Source: Roseateles chitinivorans | GTDB taxonomy: Bacteria; Pseudomonadota; Gammaproteobacteria; Burkholderiales; Burkholderiaceae_C | NCBI RefSeq assembly: GCF_002761755.1 | Contig: NZ_PEOG01000021.1 | Location: 25,149-89,148 of the forward strand | Direction of reading: 5' to 3' | DNA length: 64,000 nt | Shown: positions 1-7,648 of the stretch, one piece after another | How positions within the stretch are numbered: the stretch's first letter is position 1 | How the letters are laid out: every line of letters starts with the position of its first letter | The notes under the pieces: model-generated | What the model was told of the DNA's origin: nothing | What the model saw: only the letters and a program-made list of their open reading frames with translations | The model's database searches: none | Position numbers and translations under genes: made by a program

Positions 1-750
1 ACGACGCTGCTGGAGCGGCATTCGCGCGGCGTCACCCTGACCGAGGCGGGGCTGGCGCTGCAGCGGCATGCGCAGCGCATCCTCAGCGACGTGGACCAGA
101 TGACGGCCGACCTGTCGGACTACGCGTCGGGCCTGACCGGCGTGGTGCGGCTGTGGGCCAACACCTCGGCGGTGACGCAGTTCCTGCCGGCGCAGGTCTC
201 GGCCTTCGTGCGCGACAACCCGCGCATCCGGATCGAGCTGGAAGAGGCGGACAGCCACGAGATCGTGGTCGCCGTCCTCGATGGCCGGGCGGACCTGGGC
301 ATCTTCGCCGACCGCACGCCGGCGCTCGGACTGCACGTCCTTAACTACCGCCAGGACCGGCTGGTGCTGGTGGCGCCGGCCGGACATCCGCTGACCCGGC
401 GCAAGGCGGTGCGGTGGGAGCAGGCGGTCGAGTACGACTTCGTGACGCTGGCCAAGGCCACCTCGCTGCACAAGCGATTGGAGATGGAGACCGAGGCGCT
501 GGGTCGGCGCCTGAAGAACCGGATTCAGGTGCGCAGCTTCGACGCGATGTGCCGGATGGTGGCGGCGGGCATGGGCATCGCGGTGCTGCCCGACGCGGCG
601 GTCGAGCCGCTGCTCAAGCCGCTGGACCTGCGCCGCGTCGCGCTCGACGAGCCCTGGTCCGCACGCACGCTGCTCATCGGCGTGCGCGACCTCGACGCGC
701 TGCCGCGGCATGTGCGGGTGTTCATCGATCACCTGTGTTCGGCGCCTTGA
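1..750 (+). CDS. LysR-family transcriptional regulator, 5'-truncated by the window edge
   Basis: The open frame runs in from base 1 and ends at 750. The first residues visible (ending a helix-turn-helix, with the typical 'LTEAG' and 'QRHAQRIL' linker helix) are the end of a LysR DNA-binding domain. The remainder is a LysR substrate-binding domain, with the characteristic 'LDGRADLGIF' and 'AAGMGIAVLPDAAVEPL' segments. The protein lacks only its N-terminal 20-40 residues here. LysR genes of this kind often sit beside CoA-transferase/Bug operons in Burkholderiales, and the operon at 2738-6074 on the same strand is the probable target (inference). A hipBA pair now separates the two. Confidence 0.9.
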   Translation, partial: TTLLERHSRGVTLTEAGLALQRHAQRILSDVDQMTADLSDYASGLTGVVRLWANTSAVTQFLPAQVSAFVRDNPRIRIELEEADSHEIVVAVLDGRADLGIFADRTPALGLHVLNYRQDRLVLVAPAGHPLTRRKAVRWEQAVEYDFVTLAKATSLHKRLEMETEALGRRLKNRIQVRSFDAMCRMVAAGMGIAVLPDAAVEPLLKPLDLRRVALDEPWSARTLLIGVRDLDALPRHVRVFIDHLCSAP

Positions 751-847
751 GAAGCCAGGGCCCCGGTGAGGTGGGCTGCGTCGGCTTCTCTCATGAAGCG
801 GAAGAAATCTGCCTGTTGGAAGCGTGAAAAGCGAACTAACGGCGTTA

Positions 848-956
848 TTCTGCCGCTTGTGATAGTTGACTTGTCGGTTTATGACCGGCAGTATTGTGCC
901 GATAGTGAATTAAAAGATAGTCAATCGGCGTAAATGTGCCGTTTATGGTGAGATAA
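848..956 (+). promoter_or_regulatory. AT-rich promoter/operator region of hipBA with repeated motifs
   Basis: This stretch is strikingly AT-rich against its surroundings. It holds repeated words: GATAGT at 861, 901 and 916; TGTGCCG at 895 and 935; GTTTATG at 877 and 941. Two of the pairs are spaced by exactly 40 bp. TTGACT at 866-871 could serve as a -35 box, but the -10 is poor. HipB proteins bind several operators ahead of their own gene, so these repeats are plausible operator sites (inference). Confidence 0.5.
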
Positions 957-1319
957 ATGCCTGTGCTGCTGAGCGACGATGACATCGAGCGAGAGATCGG
1001 CGAGAAGGTCCGAGCCCTCCGACTTCAACGCAACCTGGACCAAGCCACGGTGGCGGAGCAATCCGGCATCAGCGTCCGCGCCTTGCGCAACCTCGAGAAG
1101 GGGGCCGGCTCGACCCTACGCACCCTGCTGGTGGTGATGCGCGCGTTGGGACGCGAGCACTGGTTCGAGTCCATGGCGCCGGTGGCGACGATCAATCCGC
1201 TGAGCCTGCCTCGCAAGAGCGCGCAGAGACAACGGGCGACCGCCACGAGCGTGAAGCAGGCCCAGGAAGCGAGTCGCAAATTGACATTCCTGGCCAAGCG
1301 TCGCGCGGCCATCAAGTAG
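957..1319 (+). CDS. hipB: HipB-like XRE-family antitoxin/repressor
   Basis: A 120-residue protein with an XRE helix-turn-helix at about residues 15-65 ('DQATVAEQSGISVRALRNLE'). A basic tail of about 50 residues follows (KSAQRQ…FLAKRRAAIK). The ATG at 957 follows a weak GGTGAG. The gene ends 12 bp before a HipA-type kinase, which is the classic antitoxin-first order. The role would be to neutralise HipA and repress the operon by binding the repeats at 848-956. The DNA-binding fold is clear; antitoxin function is inferred from the neighbour. The Lys/Arg-rich tail is longer than in E. coli HipB (88 aa) and may be the neutralising or DNA-binding extension. Confidence 0.85.
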   Translation: MPVLLSDDDIEREIGEKVRALRLQRNLDQATVAEQSGISVRALRNLEKGAGSTLRTLLVVMRALGREHWFESMAPVATINPLSLPRKSAQRQRATATSVKQAQEASRKLTFLAKRRAAIK

Positions 1320-1331
1320 CGTTCCGTTCCC

Positions 1332-2624
1332 ATGCCCTACGTTCCCGTCGATCGTGTCGAAGTCCACCTGTGGGGCCTGCTCGTGGGCGTCGCGGCGCTC
1401 GATCCTGCTTACGGGTTCTACGCGTTCGCATACGACCCGGCGTTTCGCGACATCGGCATCGACTTGGCCCCGCTCCACATGCCGCTCCATGGGCAGGAGG
1501 TTTTCCTCTTTCCGGACCTTCCGATCAATACGTACAAGCGCTTGCCGGCCCTGTTGGCCGATGCCTTGCCCGATGACTTCGGCAATGCGCTGATCAACAG
1601 CTACATGGCCGGGCAGGGGGTTTCGCCGTCGGAGGTCACGGCGCTGGACCGGTTGGCCTACATGGGCAGCCGAGCCATGGGGGCGCTGACCTTCAAGCCA
1701 GCACGAGGCCCTCGAGCCCGACTGTCGAGTGCCATCGACATGCGCAAGCTGGTGACAGCCGCCCGGGAGGCCGTGCATGGCGCGATCGATGACGACGAGC
1801 ACACCAATGCCGCGTTGCGTTCGATCATCGATGTCGGCACGTCGGCGGGAGGGGCCCGGGCCAAGGCGGTGGTGGCCGTCCACCCCGAATCGAAGGAACT
1901 TCGCTCCGGACAGGTGGACGCGCCCCCCGGCTTCGAGCACTGGCTGCTGAAGTTCGATGGCGTCGGGGTGGACAAGGAGCTGGGGGCTTCCCAGAACTAT
2001 GGGCGCATCGAGTTCGCTTATCACCTGATGGCCTGTGCCGCCGGTATCCAGATGAGCGAATGCGACCTCCTCGAGGAGAACGGCCGCGCTCACTTCATGA
2101 CCCGGCGTTTCGATCGTCACGGAAGTTCCGGCCGTCACCACATCCAGACCTTGTGCGCGATGCAGCACCTTGACTACAAGCTCAAGGGCGTCCACGCCTA
2201 CGAGCAGTTCTTCTTGACGATGGCGCAGCTCGGCCTGCCCTATGAGGACCGGGTGGAAGGCTTCCGGCGCATGGTCTTCAATGTCGCCGGCATGAACTGC
2301 GACGACCATGTGAAGAACCTGAGCTTTCTGCTCCCGGAGGACGACCCGGCCTGGCGACTGGCCCCCGCGTACGACCTCACCTTCGCACACAACCCGCAAG
2401 GGGAGTGGACGCATCAGCACCTCATGTCGGTGAACGGGAAGTTCAAGCAGATTGAACGGGCCGACCTGCTGAGCGTCGCCGACCGATTCGGCATCCGCCG
2501 CGCCGACCGTCTGATCGATGAAGTCCAGGAGGCTGTCCAGTTGTGGCCGGTCTATGCCGATGCCGCCGGGGTTCCGGACGCGGAGATCGCCTTCATCGAA
2601 CGCCAACTGGTCCGGCTCACCTAG
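1332..2624 (+). CDS. hipA: HipA-family serine/threonine kinase toxin
   Basis: A 430-residue HipA-fold kinase. The N-terminal subdomain carries 'LDRLAYMGSRAMGALTF'. It is followed by the glycine-rich loop 'GTSAGGARAKA', with the candidate autophosphorylation serine S171. The catalytic motif 'CDDHVKN' (D324, N329) and the metal-binding 'APAYD' (D348) are both intact. Known HipA proteins phosphorylate a tRNA synthetase and arrest growth; this substrate is unknown. It is full length (E. coli HipA has 440 aa) and keeps the N-terminal subdomain that hipBST systems split off. It forms an operon with the XRE gene upstream. The pair lies between a lysR gene and what looks like its target operon, suggesting insertion. 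Confidence 0.92.
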   Translation: MPYVPVDRVEVHLWGLLVGVAALDPAYGFYAFAYDPAFRDIGIDLAPLHMPLHGQEVFLFPDLPINTYKRLPALLADALPDDFGNALINSYMAGQGVSPSEVTALDRLAYMGSRAMGALTFKPARGPRARLSSAIDMRKLVTAAREAVHGAIDDDEHTNAALRSIIDVGTSAGGARAKAVVAVHPESKELRSGQVDAPPGFEHWLLKFDGVGVDKELGASQNYGRIEFAYHLMACAAGIQMSECDLLEENGRAHFMTRRFDRHGSSGRHHIQTLCAMQHLDYKLKGVHAYEQFFLTMAQLGLPYEDRVEGFRRMVFNVAGMNCDDHVKNLSFLLPEDDPAWRLAPAYDLTFAHNPQGEWTHQHLMSVNGKFKQIERADLLSVADRFGIRRADRLIDEVQEAVQLWPVYADAAGVPDAEIAFIERQLVRLT

Positions 2625-2737
2625 GGGCAACCCCAACCCGCTTTCGCGATCGGTGAAAGCTGGCGCCGCCACTCCCGCCTTCCGCTTCGTCGCGGACCTT
2701 CCCAGAATCCGCTCCCATCACCAGGAGACCACGGACC

Positions 2738-3934
2738 ATGGATGGATTGCAGGCGCTGCAGGGATTGCGTGTCGTCGAGATGGGCCAGCTCATCGCCGGC
2801 CCCTTCGCCGGCAAGACGCTGGGCGACTTCGGCGCCGACGTCGTCAAGATCGAGGCCCCCGGCAGCGGTGACCCGCTGCGCAACTGGCGGATGCTGCAGG
2901 ACGGCACCTCGGTGTGGTGGCAGGTCCAGTCGCGCAACAAGCGCTCGATCGCGCTGGACCTGCGCCAGAAGGACGGCCAGGACATCGCCCGCCAGCTGAT
3001 CGCCGAAGCCGATGTGCTGATCGAAAACTTCCGCCCCGGCACGCTCGAGGGCTGGGGCATGTCCTATGAGGAACTCGCCAAGGCCAATCCCGGCCTGATC
3101 ATGTTGCGCATCAGCGGCTATGGCCAGACCGGCCCGTACCGCGACCTGCCGGGCTTCGGCATGATCGGCGAGGCGATGGGCGGCCTGCGCCACCTGACCG
3201 GCGAGCCGGGCCGGGTGCCGGTGCGATGCGGGATCTCGATCGGCGACACGCTGGCCGCGCTGCACGGCACGATCGGCGTGCTGACCGCGCTCTATCACCG
3301 CAAGGTCAATGGCGGCCGCGGCCAGGTCATCGACATGGCGCTGACCGAGGCGGTCCTCAACGTGATGGAGAGCCTGATTCCCGAGTACAGCGCCTTCGGC
3401 GCCGTGCGGGGACCGGCCGGCTCGGCGCTGCCGGGCATCGCGCCGTCCAACGCCTACCTCTGTGCCGATGGCGTCGTGCTGATCGCCGGCAATGGCGATT
3501 CGATCTTCAAGCGGCTGATGCAGGTCATCGGCCGGGAGGACCTGGGCCAGGACGAGGCGCTCGCCAACAACGCCGGACGCGTCGCGCGTGTCGAGGAGAT
3601 CGACGCCGCGATCGGCGCCTGGGCGGCGACGCGCACCGTCGAGGAGGTGCTGACGCCGCTGGCGGCGGCGAGCGTGCCCGCGGGCCGTGTCTACACCGCC
3701 AAGGACATCGTCGAGGACCCGCACTTCCGGGCGCGCGACATGATCCTGCGGCAGCAGACCCGCGACGGTCATGAGATCGAGGTGCCGGGCATCGTGCCCA
3801 AGCTGATGGGCACGCCGGGCGCGGTGCGCCGCGCCGCGCCCCGGCTGGGCGGCGACACGGACGAGGTGCTGCGCGAGATCGGTCTCACCGCCGAGCAGAT
3901 CGCCGCGCTGCGCGAACGCAAGATCGTTGCCTGA
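2738..3934 (+). CDS. Class III (CaiB/BaiF-type) CoA-transferase
   Basis: A 398-residue family III CoA-transferase, which moves CoA between carboxylic acids in the cytoplasm. The N-terminal 'LAGPFAG…DFGADVVKIE' signature and the following 'NKRSIALDL' and 'ADVLIENFRPG' blocks are all present. The catalytic aspartate is D170 in 'ISIGDTLAALHG', equivalent to D169 of formyl-CoA transferase. AGGAG lies about 10 bases before the ATG. It is followed after 9 bp by an HMG-CoA-lyase-like gene and then a Bug-type binding protein. Together these look like import, CoA activation and C-C cleavage of a branched hydroxy or dicarboxylic acid (inference). The exact CoA donor and acceptor cannot be read from sequence. 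Confidence 0.92.
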   Translation: MDGLQALQGLRVVEMGQLIAGPFAGKTLGDFGADVVKIEAPGSGDPLRNWRMLQDGTSVWWQVQSRNKRSIALDLRQKDGQDIARQLIAEADVLIENFRPGTLEGWGMSYEELAKANPGLIMLRISGYGQTGPYRDLPGFGMIGEAMGGLRHLTGEPGRVPVRCGISIGDTLAALHGTIGVLTALYHRKVNGGRGQVIDMALTEAVLNVMESLIPEYSAFGAVRGPAGSALPGIAPSNAYLCADGVVLIAGNGDSIFKRLMQVIGREDLGQDEALANNAGRVARVEEIDAAIGAWAATRTVEEVLTPLAAASVPAGRVYTAKDIVEDPHFRARDMILRQQTRDGHEIEVPGIVPKLMGTPGAVRRAAPRLGGDTDEVLREIGLTAEQIAALRERKIVA

Positions 3935-3943
3935 GGCGCCGCG

Positions 3944-4966
3944 ATGACGACTGCCTCCCCCATGTCCGCCGTCGCCCCGCGCGCGAGCGCCGACGTCTGG
4001 AACGGCGCCGGACGCCGCCTGTTCATGCAGGACGTCGGCCTGCGCGACGGCCTGCAGGCCGAGGCGGTCTTCGTGCCGACCGCCGACAAGATCGCGCTCG
4101 TCGACGCGCTGTCCGAGGCCGGCCTGGCCAAGATCGAGGTCACCGCCTTCGTCTCGCCGAAGGCGATCCCGGCGCTGGCCGACGCCTCGGAGGTCATGCA
4201 CGGCATCACCCGCCGACCCGGCGTGGTCTACACGGTGCTGGTGCCCAATGTCCGCGGCGCCGAGCGCGCGATCGAGGCGCGCGCCGACGAGCTCAACCTG
4301 GTGATGTCCGCCAGCGAGAGCCACAACCTGGCCAACCTGCGCATGACGCGGGCGCAGTCCTTCGCCGGGCTGGCCGAGGTCGCCGCGATGGCGCACCGGG
4401 CTGCCGCCGCGGTGAACGTGTCGCTGTCCTGCGCCTTCGGTTGCCCGATGGAAGGCGACGTGCCGGTGCAGACCGTGCTCGGCTGGTGCGGTCATTTCGT
4501 CGAGCAGCTCGGCGCGCGCGGCGTGACGCTGTGCGACACCACCGGCATGGCCTACCCGACGCAGGTCGTCGCGCTGGTGCGGGCCTTCCGCGAGCGCTGG
4601 CCCGGCACCGAGTTGACGCTGCACTTCCACAACACGCGCGGCATGGGCCTGGCCAATGTGATCGCGGCGATGGACGCGGGTGCCGACCGCTTCGACGCGT
4701 CGCTCGGTGGTCTGGGAGGCTGTCCCTACGCGCCGGGCGCGACCGGCAATGTCTGCACCGAGGAGATCGTGCATGCGCTGCAGTGCATGGGCTGCGACAC
4801 CGGCGTGGACCTTGAGCGGCTGATCGCCGCCGCGAAGCGCCTGCCGCCGCTGATCGGCCACGCGGTGCCGAGCCAGATCGTCAGCGCCGGGCGCAGGCTC
4901 GACCTGCATCCGCGGCCACGCGACTTCGAGTCGATCCGCGAGCGCGCGCTGGCCCGCGACGTCTGA
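3944..4966 (+). CDS. Hydroxymethylglutaryl-CoA lyase-like enzyme (DRE-TIM family)
   Basis: A 340-residue DRE-TIM metallolyase. It shows 'MQDVGLRDGLQ' (catalytic Asp/Arg and metal ligand), the strand motif 'LHFHNTRGMG' (metal-binding histidines) and the HMG-CoA-lyase loop 'GGLGGCPYAPGATGNV' with the catalytic cysteine. The family cleaves HMG-CoA to acetoacetate and acetyl-CoA; related enzymes act on other 3-hydroxy-3-methylacyl-CoAs. Pairing with a CoA-transferase suggests that the transferase supplies the acyl-CoA substrate. An in-frame ATG at 3962 is an alternative start. It is probably co-transcribed with 2738-3934. Confidence 0.9.
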   Translation: MTTASPMSAVAPRASADVWNGAGRRLFMQDVGLRDGLQAEAVFVPTADKIALVDALSEAGLAKIEVTAFVSPKAIPALADASEVMHGITRRPGVVYTVLVPNVRGAERAIEARADELNLVMSASESHNLANLRMTRAQSFAGLAEVAAMAHRAAAAVNVSLSCAFGCPMEGDVPVQTVLGWCGHFVEQLGARGVTLCDTTGMAYPTQVVALVRAFRERWPGTELTLHFHNTRGMGLANVIAAMDAGADRFDASLGGLGGCPYAPGATGNVCTEEIVHALQCMGCDTGVDLERLIAAAKRLPPLIGHAVPSQIVSAGRRLDLHPRPRDFESIRERALARDV

Positions 4967-5075
4967 CGGCCCCAGCCCGAGGACCCTCGAGGACGTCCGA
5001 GCATGCGTCCGCCCCCGGTTCCCTTTCGACCTCAATGACAACGCCGCCACGAGCGGTCCCTTCCGGAGACAAGCC

Positions 5076-6074
5076 ATGAACCCGATCCGCCGCCGCGTCA
5101 CCGCGGTCGCCACCGCCGCCGCCCTGGCGGCCAGTACGGCCGCGCTGCTCGCGCCCCTGCGTGTCGCGCAGGCGCAGACGCCGTATCCCAACAAGCCGAT
5201 CACGATGCTGGTGGGCGCCGCCCCGGGCGGCACGACGGACATCGCCGCCCGCATGCTCGCCGAGCCGCTGGGCAAGGCGCTGGGCCAGACGGTGGTCGTC
5301 GACAACCGCTCGGGTGCCAGCGGCGCGCTCGCCGCCGTCGCGACCCGGCGCGCCGAGCCGGACGGCTACACGATCCTGATGCAGTACTCCGGCTACCACG
5401 TGATCACGCCGCACCTCCAGAAGGCCGCCTGGGAGCTGAAGGACCTGCGCCCCGTCGCCAATGTGCTGACCGCGCCGCAGCTGATCGTCGTCCGCGAGGG
5501 CGTGCCGGCGAAGACCGTTGCCGAGCTGGTCGCGCATGCGAAGAAGAACCCCGGCAAGCTGACCTTCGCCTCTTCGGGCAACGGCTCGCTGCAGCACGTC
5601 ACCGGGGTGATGCTGGAGCAGCAGGCAGGCATCGAGCTGGTCCATGTCCCTTACAAGGGCACCGGCCCGGCGCTGCAGGATCTGCTGGGCGGTCAAGTCG
5701 ACCTGACCTTCGGTACGCCGCCGCCGTTCATGCCCTTCATCGCGTCGGGCAAGCTGCGCGCGGTGGCCGTGACCGGCAAGGAGCGTCTGTCGTCGCTGCC
5801 TGACGTGCCGACGGCGTCGCAGGCCGGCCTGCCGCACTTGGACGCGGGGTCGTGGTTCGCCGTCTTCGCGCCGGCGAAGACGCCGCAGGCGGTCGTCGAC
5901 AAGCTGACCGCCGAGATCCAGAAGATCCTGGCCACGCCCGAGTTCAGGAAGAAGGCGGCCGAGCTGGGCGCCACCGCGGACTACATGGATCCGCGGCAGT
6001 TGCAGGCGCACGCGGACGCGGAGTTCGAGCGCTGGGGCAAGGTGATCAAGGCGGCGAAGATCCAGGCGGATTGA
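5076..6074 (+). CDS. Bug-family (TctC-like) periplasmic solute-binding protein
   Basis: A 332-residue protein with a cleavable signal peptide (basic start, Ala-rich core, cut near 'RVAQAQ'). A Bug/tripartite tricarboxylate receptor domain follows: 'YPNKPITMLVGAAPGGTTD', 'VVDNRSGASG', 'VPYKGTGPALQDLLGGQVDL'. Bug proteins bind carboxylates in the periplasm, either for a TctAB transporter or as sensors. It is preceded by GGAGA and ends the CoA-transferase operon. No tctAB is adjacent; a tctBA pair without its own tctC lies at 30.9-32.9 kb. The ligand is probably the acid degraded by the two upstream enzymes (inference). Confidence 0.93.
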   Translation: MNPIRRRVTAVATAAALAASTAALLAPLRVAQAQTPYPNKPITMLVGAAPGGTTDIAARMLAEPLGKALGQTVVVDNRSGASGALAAVATRRAEPDGYTILMQYSGYHVITPHLQKAAWELKDLRPVANVLTAPQLIVVREGVPAKTVAELVAHAKKNPGKLTFASSGNGSLQHVTGVMLEQQAGIELVHVPYKGTGPALQDLLGGQVDLTFGTPPPFMPFIASGKLRAVAVTGKERLSSLPDVPTASQAGLPHLDAGSWFAVFAPAKTPQAVVDKLTAEIQKILATPEFRKKAAELGATADYMDPRQLQAHADAEFERWGKVIKAAKIQAD

Positions 6075-6110
6075 GGCGACGGGGCAAGCGCCCCGCTGCC
6101 GGACCCACGA

Positions 6111-6149
6111 GCGAAGCCGGCCGTCCCGGGAGGGATGGGCCGGCTTTGC
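6111..6149 (+). terminator. Probable intrinsic terminator after the Bug operon
   Basis: A 12-bp stem pairs GCGAAGCCGGCC (6111-6122) with GGCCGGCTTTGC (6138-6149), with one G·T pair and a 15-base loop. No long T run follows, so the termination strength is uncertain. Confidence 0.55.
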
Positions 6150-6307
6150 GCTTTCCGAATCGCCCCGACGCGTGGGTCCACGTTTTGACGGAATCGCACT
6201 CGCTCCGGTCTCGTGCGAGGAACCCGGTCATTCGAGTGGGCAACTGACGCCCCCGCAATGTGAGCGCAGTCCGGGATCGGCCCGGCATTGCTCTCCCGGG
6301 AGCCCAC

Positions 6308-7057
6308 ATGTCCTTGCCCAGAGAAATCTCCAAATGCTTGATCGCCGGCGCGGCATTCCTTTCCTCGAGTGCTGGCGCGGCACCGGTGATCAGCATCGGA
6401 TCGATGTTCGACTATCTGGCGCCGGAGAAGAGCACGCTGCTGAAGCAGGTTCGCAATACCGGCGAATCGACGGCCTTCGTCAAGGTGTCGATCAGCGAGA
6501 TCATTTATCGGGAAGGGGGCGACAGCGAAGAGCGCCCGGTGGACCTCAAGAGCCTCGGCACCGGTGGCGTCGGGTTGATGGCCAGTCCCATGCGATTGAT
6601 CGTCCCGGCCGGCGGCGTGCAGGCCACTCGACTGCTGTTTCGCGGCGAGCGTGACGTCGAGCGCCACTACCGCGTGCGATTCATTCCCGTGCTGCCCGAC
6701 CTCGGCGACGGCTTCGCACTGCCAGACGCCCAGCGCGAGCAATACAAGGACGAATTGCAGGCGGGGGTGAATGTCCTCACCGGCTACGGCGCGATCACGA
6801 TCGTGCGGCCTCGGGCAGTTCATTTCGATACCCGGATCGACAAGGCCACCGACCAGGTGGTCGTCCGTAATCAAGGCAACAGCACGATCGTGCTGGACGC
6901 CCTCGTGCTGTGCGATGAATCGCAGCAGCACTGCGATTCCCCGGTTGTCCGCCACGTCCGTCCAGGCGCGGATCTGCCGCTGCACAGACGTGCCGGGCAA
7001 ATCGTTCAATTCACGCTCGTGGAAGGAGACAAGAGAAAGCCAATCAACATCGAGTAA
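6308..7057 (+). CDS. Periplasmic fimbrial chaperone of a CS1/cable-type (alternate) chaperone-usher pilus
   Basis: The start is placed at 6308 because GGGAG lies about 7 bases ahead and a signal peptide (ISKCLIAGAAFLSSSAGAA) follows; 249 aa. The mature protein looks like an Ig-fold pilus chaperone: the first strand has alternating hydrophobics, followed by 'LIVPAGGVQATRLLFRG' and 'HYRVRFIPVLP'. These resemble the CfaA/CblB chaperones rather than FimC. It would hold the major pilin and adhesin folded in the periplasm by donor-strand complementation. It is the first gene of a four-gene operon in the order chaperone-pilin-usher-adhesin, as in Burkholderia cbl and E. coli CFA/I. Confidence 0.85.
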   Translation: MSLPREISKCLIAGAAFLSSSAGAAPVISIGSMFDYLAPEKSTLLKQVRNTGESTAFVKVSISEIIYREGGDSEERPVDLKSLGTGGVGLMASPMRLIVPAGGVQATRLLFRGERDVERHYRVRFIPVLPDLGDGFALPDAQREQYKDELQAGVNVLTGYGAITIVRPRAVHFDTRIDKATDQVVVRNQGNSTIVLDALVLCDESQQHCDSPVVRHVRPGADLPLHRRAGQIVQFTLVEGDKRKPINIE

Positions 7058-7103
7058 TCAAACCGCCTCACTTCTTCAATTCATTCACAAGACATTCCAT
7101 TCC

Positions 7104-7592
7104 ATGTTCAATCCCGTTCGATTCTTCAAGTCCGCCGTCGCTGCTGCCGCCTTCGCCGCTGCGTCGACTGCTGCAATGGCGGAAACCAAGGATCTGTCGA
7201 TCGCGGTTTTCGCCGAGATCCCGACGGCGACCTTCTACGTCACCGCCTCGCCGACCTGGAATGCCTCCGAGATCCAGAGCTTCGGCTACTCCAACGGCGC
7301 CCTGCAGCCGATGAGCCGATCGTTGGAGATCAAAAGCACGATCGGTGCCGTCCGGGCCTACCTGCTGACCACGGCCGAACTTCTAGGCGCAGCCAACAAG
7401 AAGATCGGCATCGATGTCGTGATCAACGGCAAGACGCTGAATGTGGGCAGTTCGCAGACGGTCGAAGTCCTGGACAAGGCCACGGCGGCAACCGGCAAGC
7501 GGGTGTCCGTGACGCTGACCCCGAGTACGGCGACGTCGACGCCGGGCACCTACAACGGCCAAGTCGCGATGGTGTTCGATTCCACCATCTGA
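7104..7592 (+). CDS. CS1-type fimbrial major subunit
   Basis: A 162-residue secreted protein. The signal peptide ends at 'STAAMAE', and the mature chain begins 'TKDLSIAVFAEIPTATFYVT', as in CfaB/CblA pilins, where this strand donates to the next subunit. The C-terminal part 'VSVTLTP…TPGTYNGQVAMVFDS' matches the family pattern. A longer in-frame extension upstream is rejected because it overlaps the chaperone gene and lacks a signal peptide. The size matches CFA/I and cable pilins (about 165-170 aa). It lies between the chaperone and usher genes. Confidence 0.88.
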   Translation: MFNPVRFFKSAVAAAAFAAASTAAMAETKDLSIAVFAEIPTATFYVTASPTWNASEIQSFGYSNGALQPMSRSLEIKSTIGAVRAYLLTTAELLGAANKKIGIDVVINGKTLNVGSSQTVEVLDKATAATGKRVSVTLTPSTATSTPGTYNGQVAMVFDSTI

Positions 7593-7648
7593 TCTGAATC
7601 TGATCTGAGACGGGGGGGCGCTTCGGCGCCCCTTTCAACGCCATTCCC

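Noticed and set aside
2621..5305. An 894-codon open frame on the minus strand opposite the CoA-transferase and lyase genes
   Set aside because: It is antisense to well-supported genes, Arg/Ala/His-rich with no domain, and typical of long shadow frames in GC-rich DNA.
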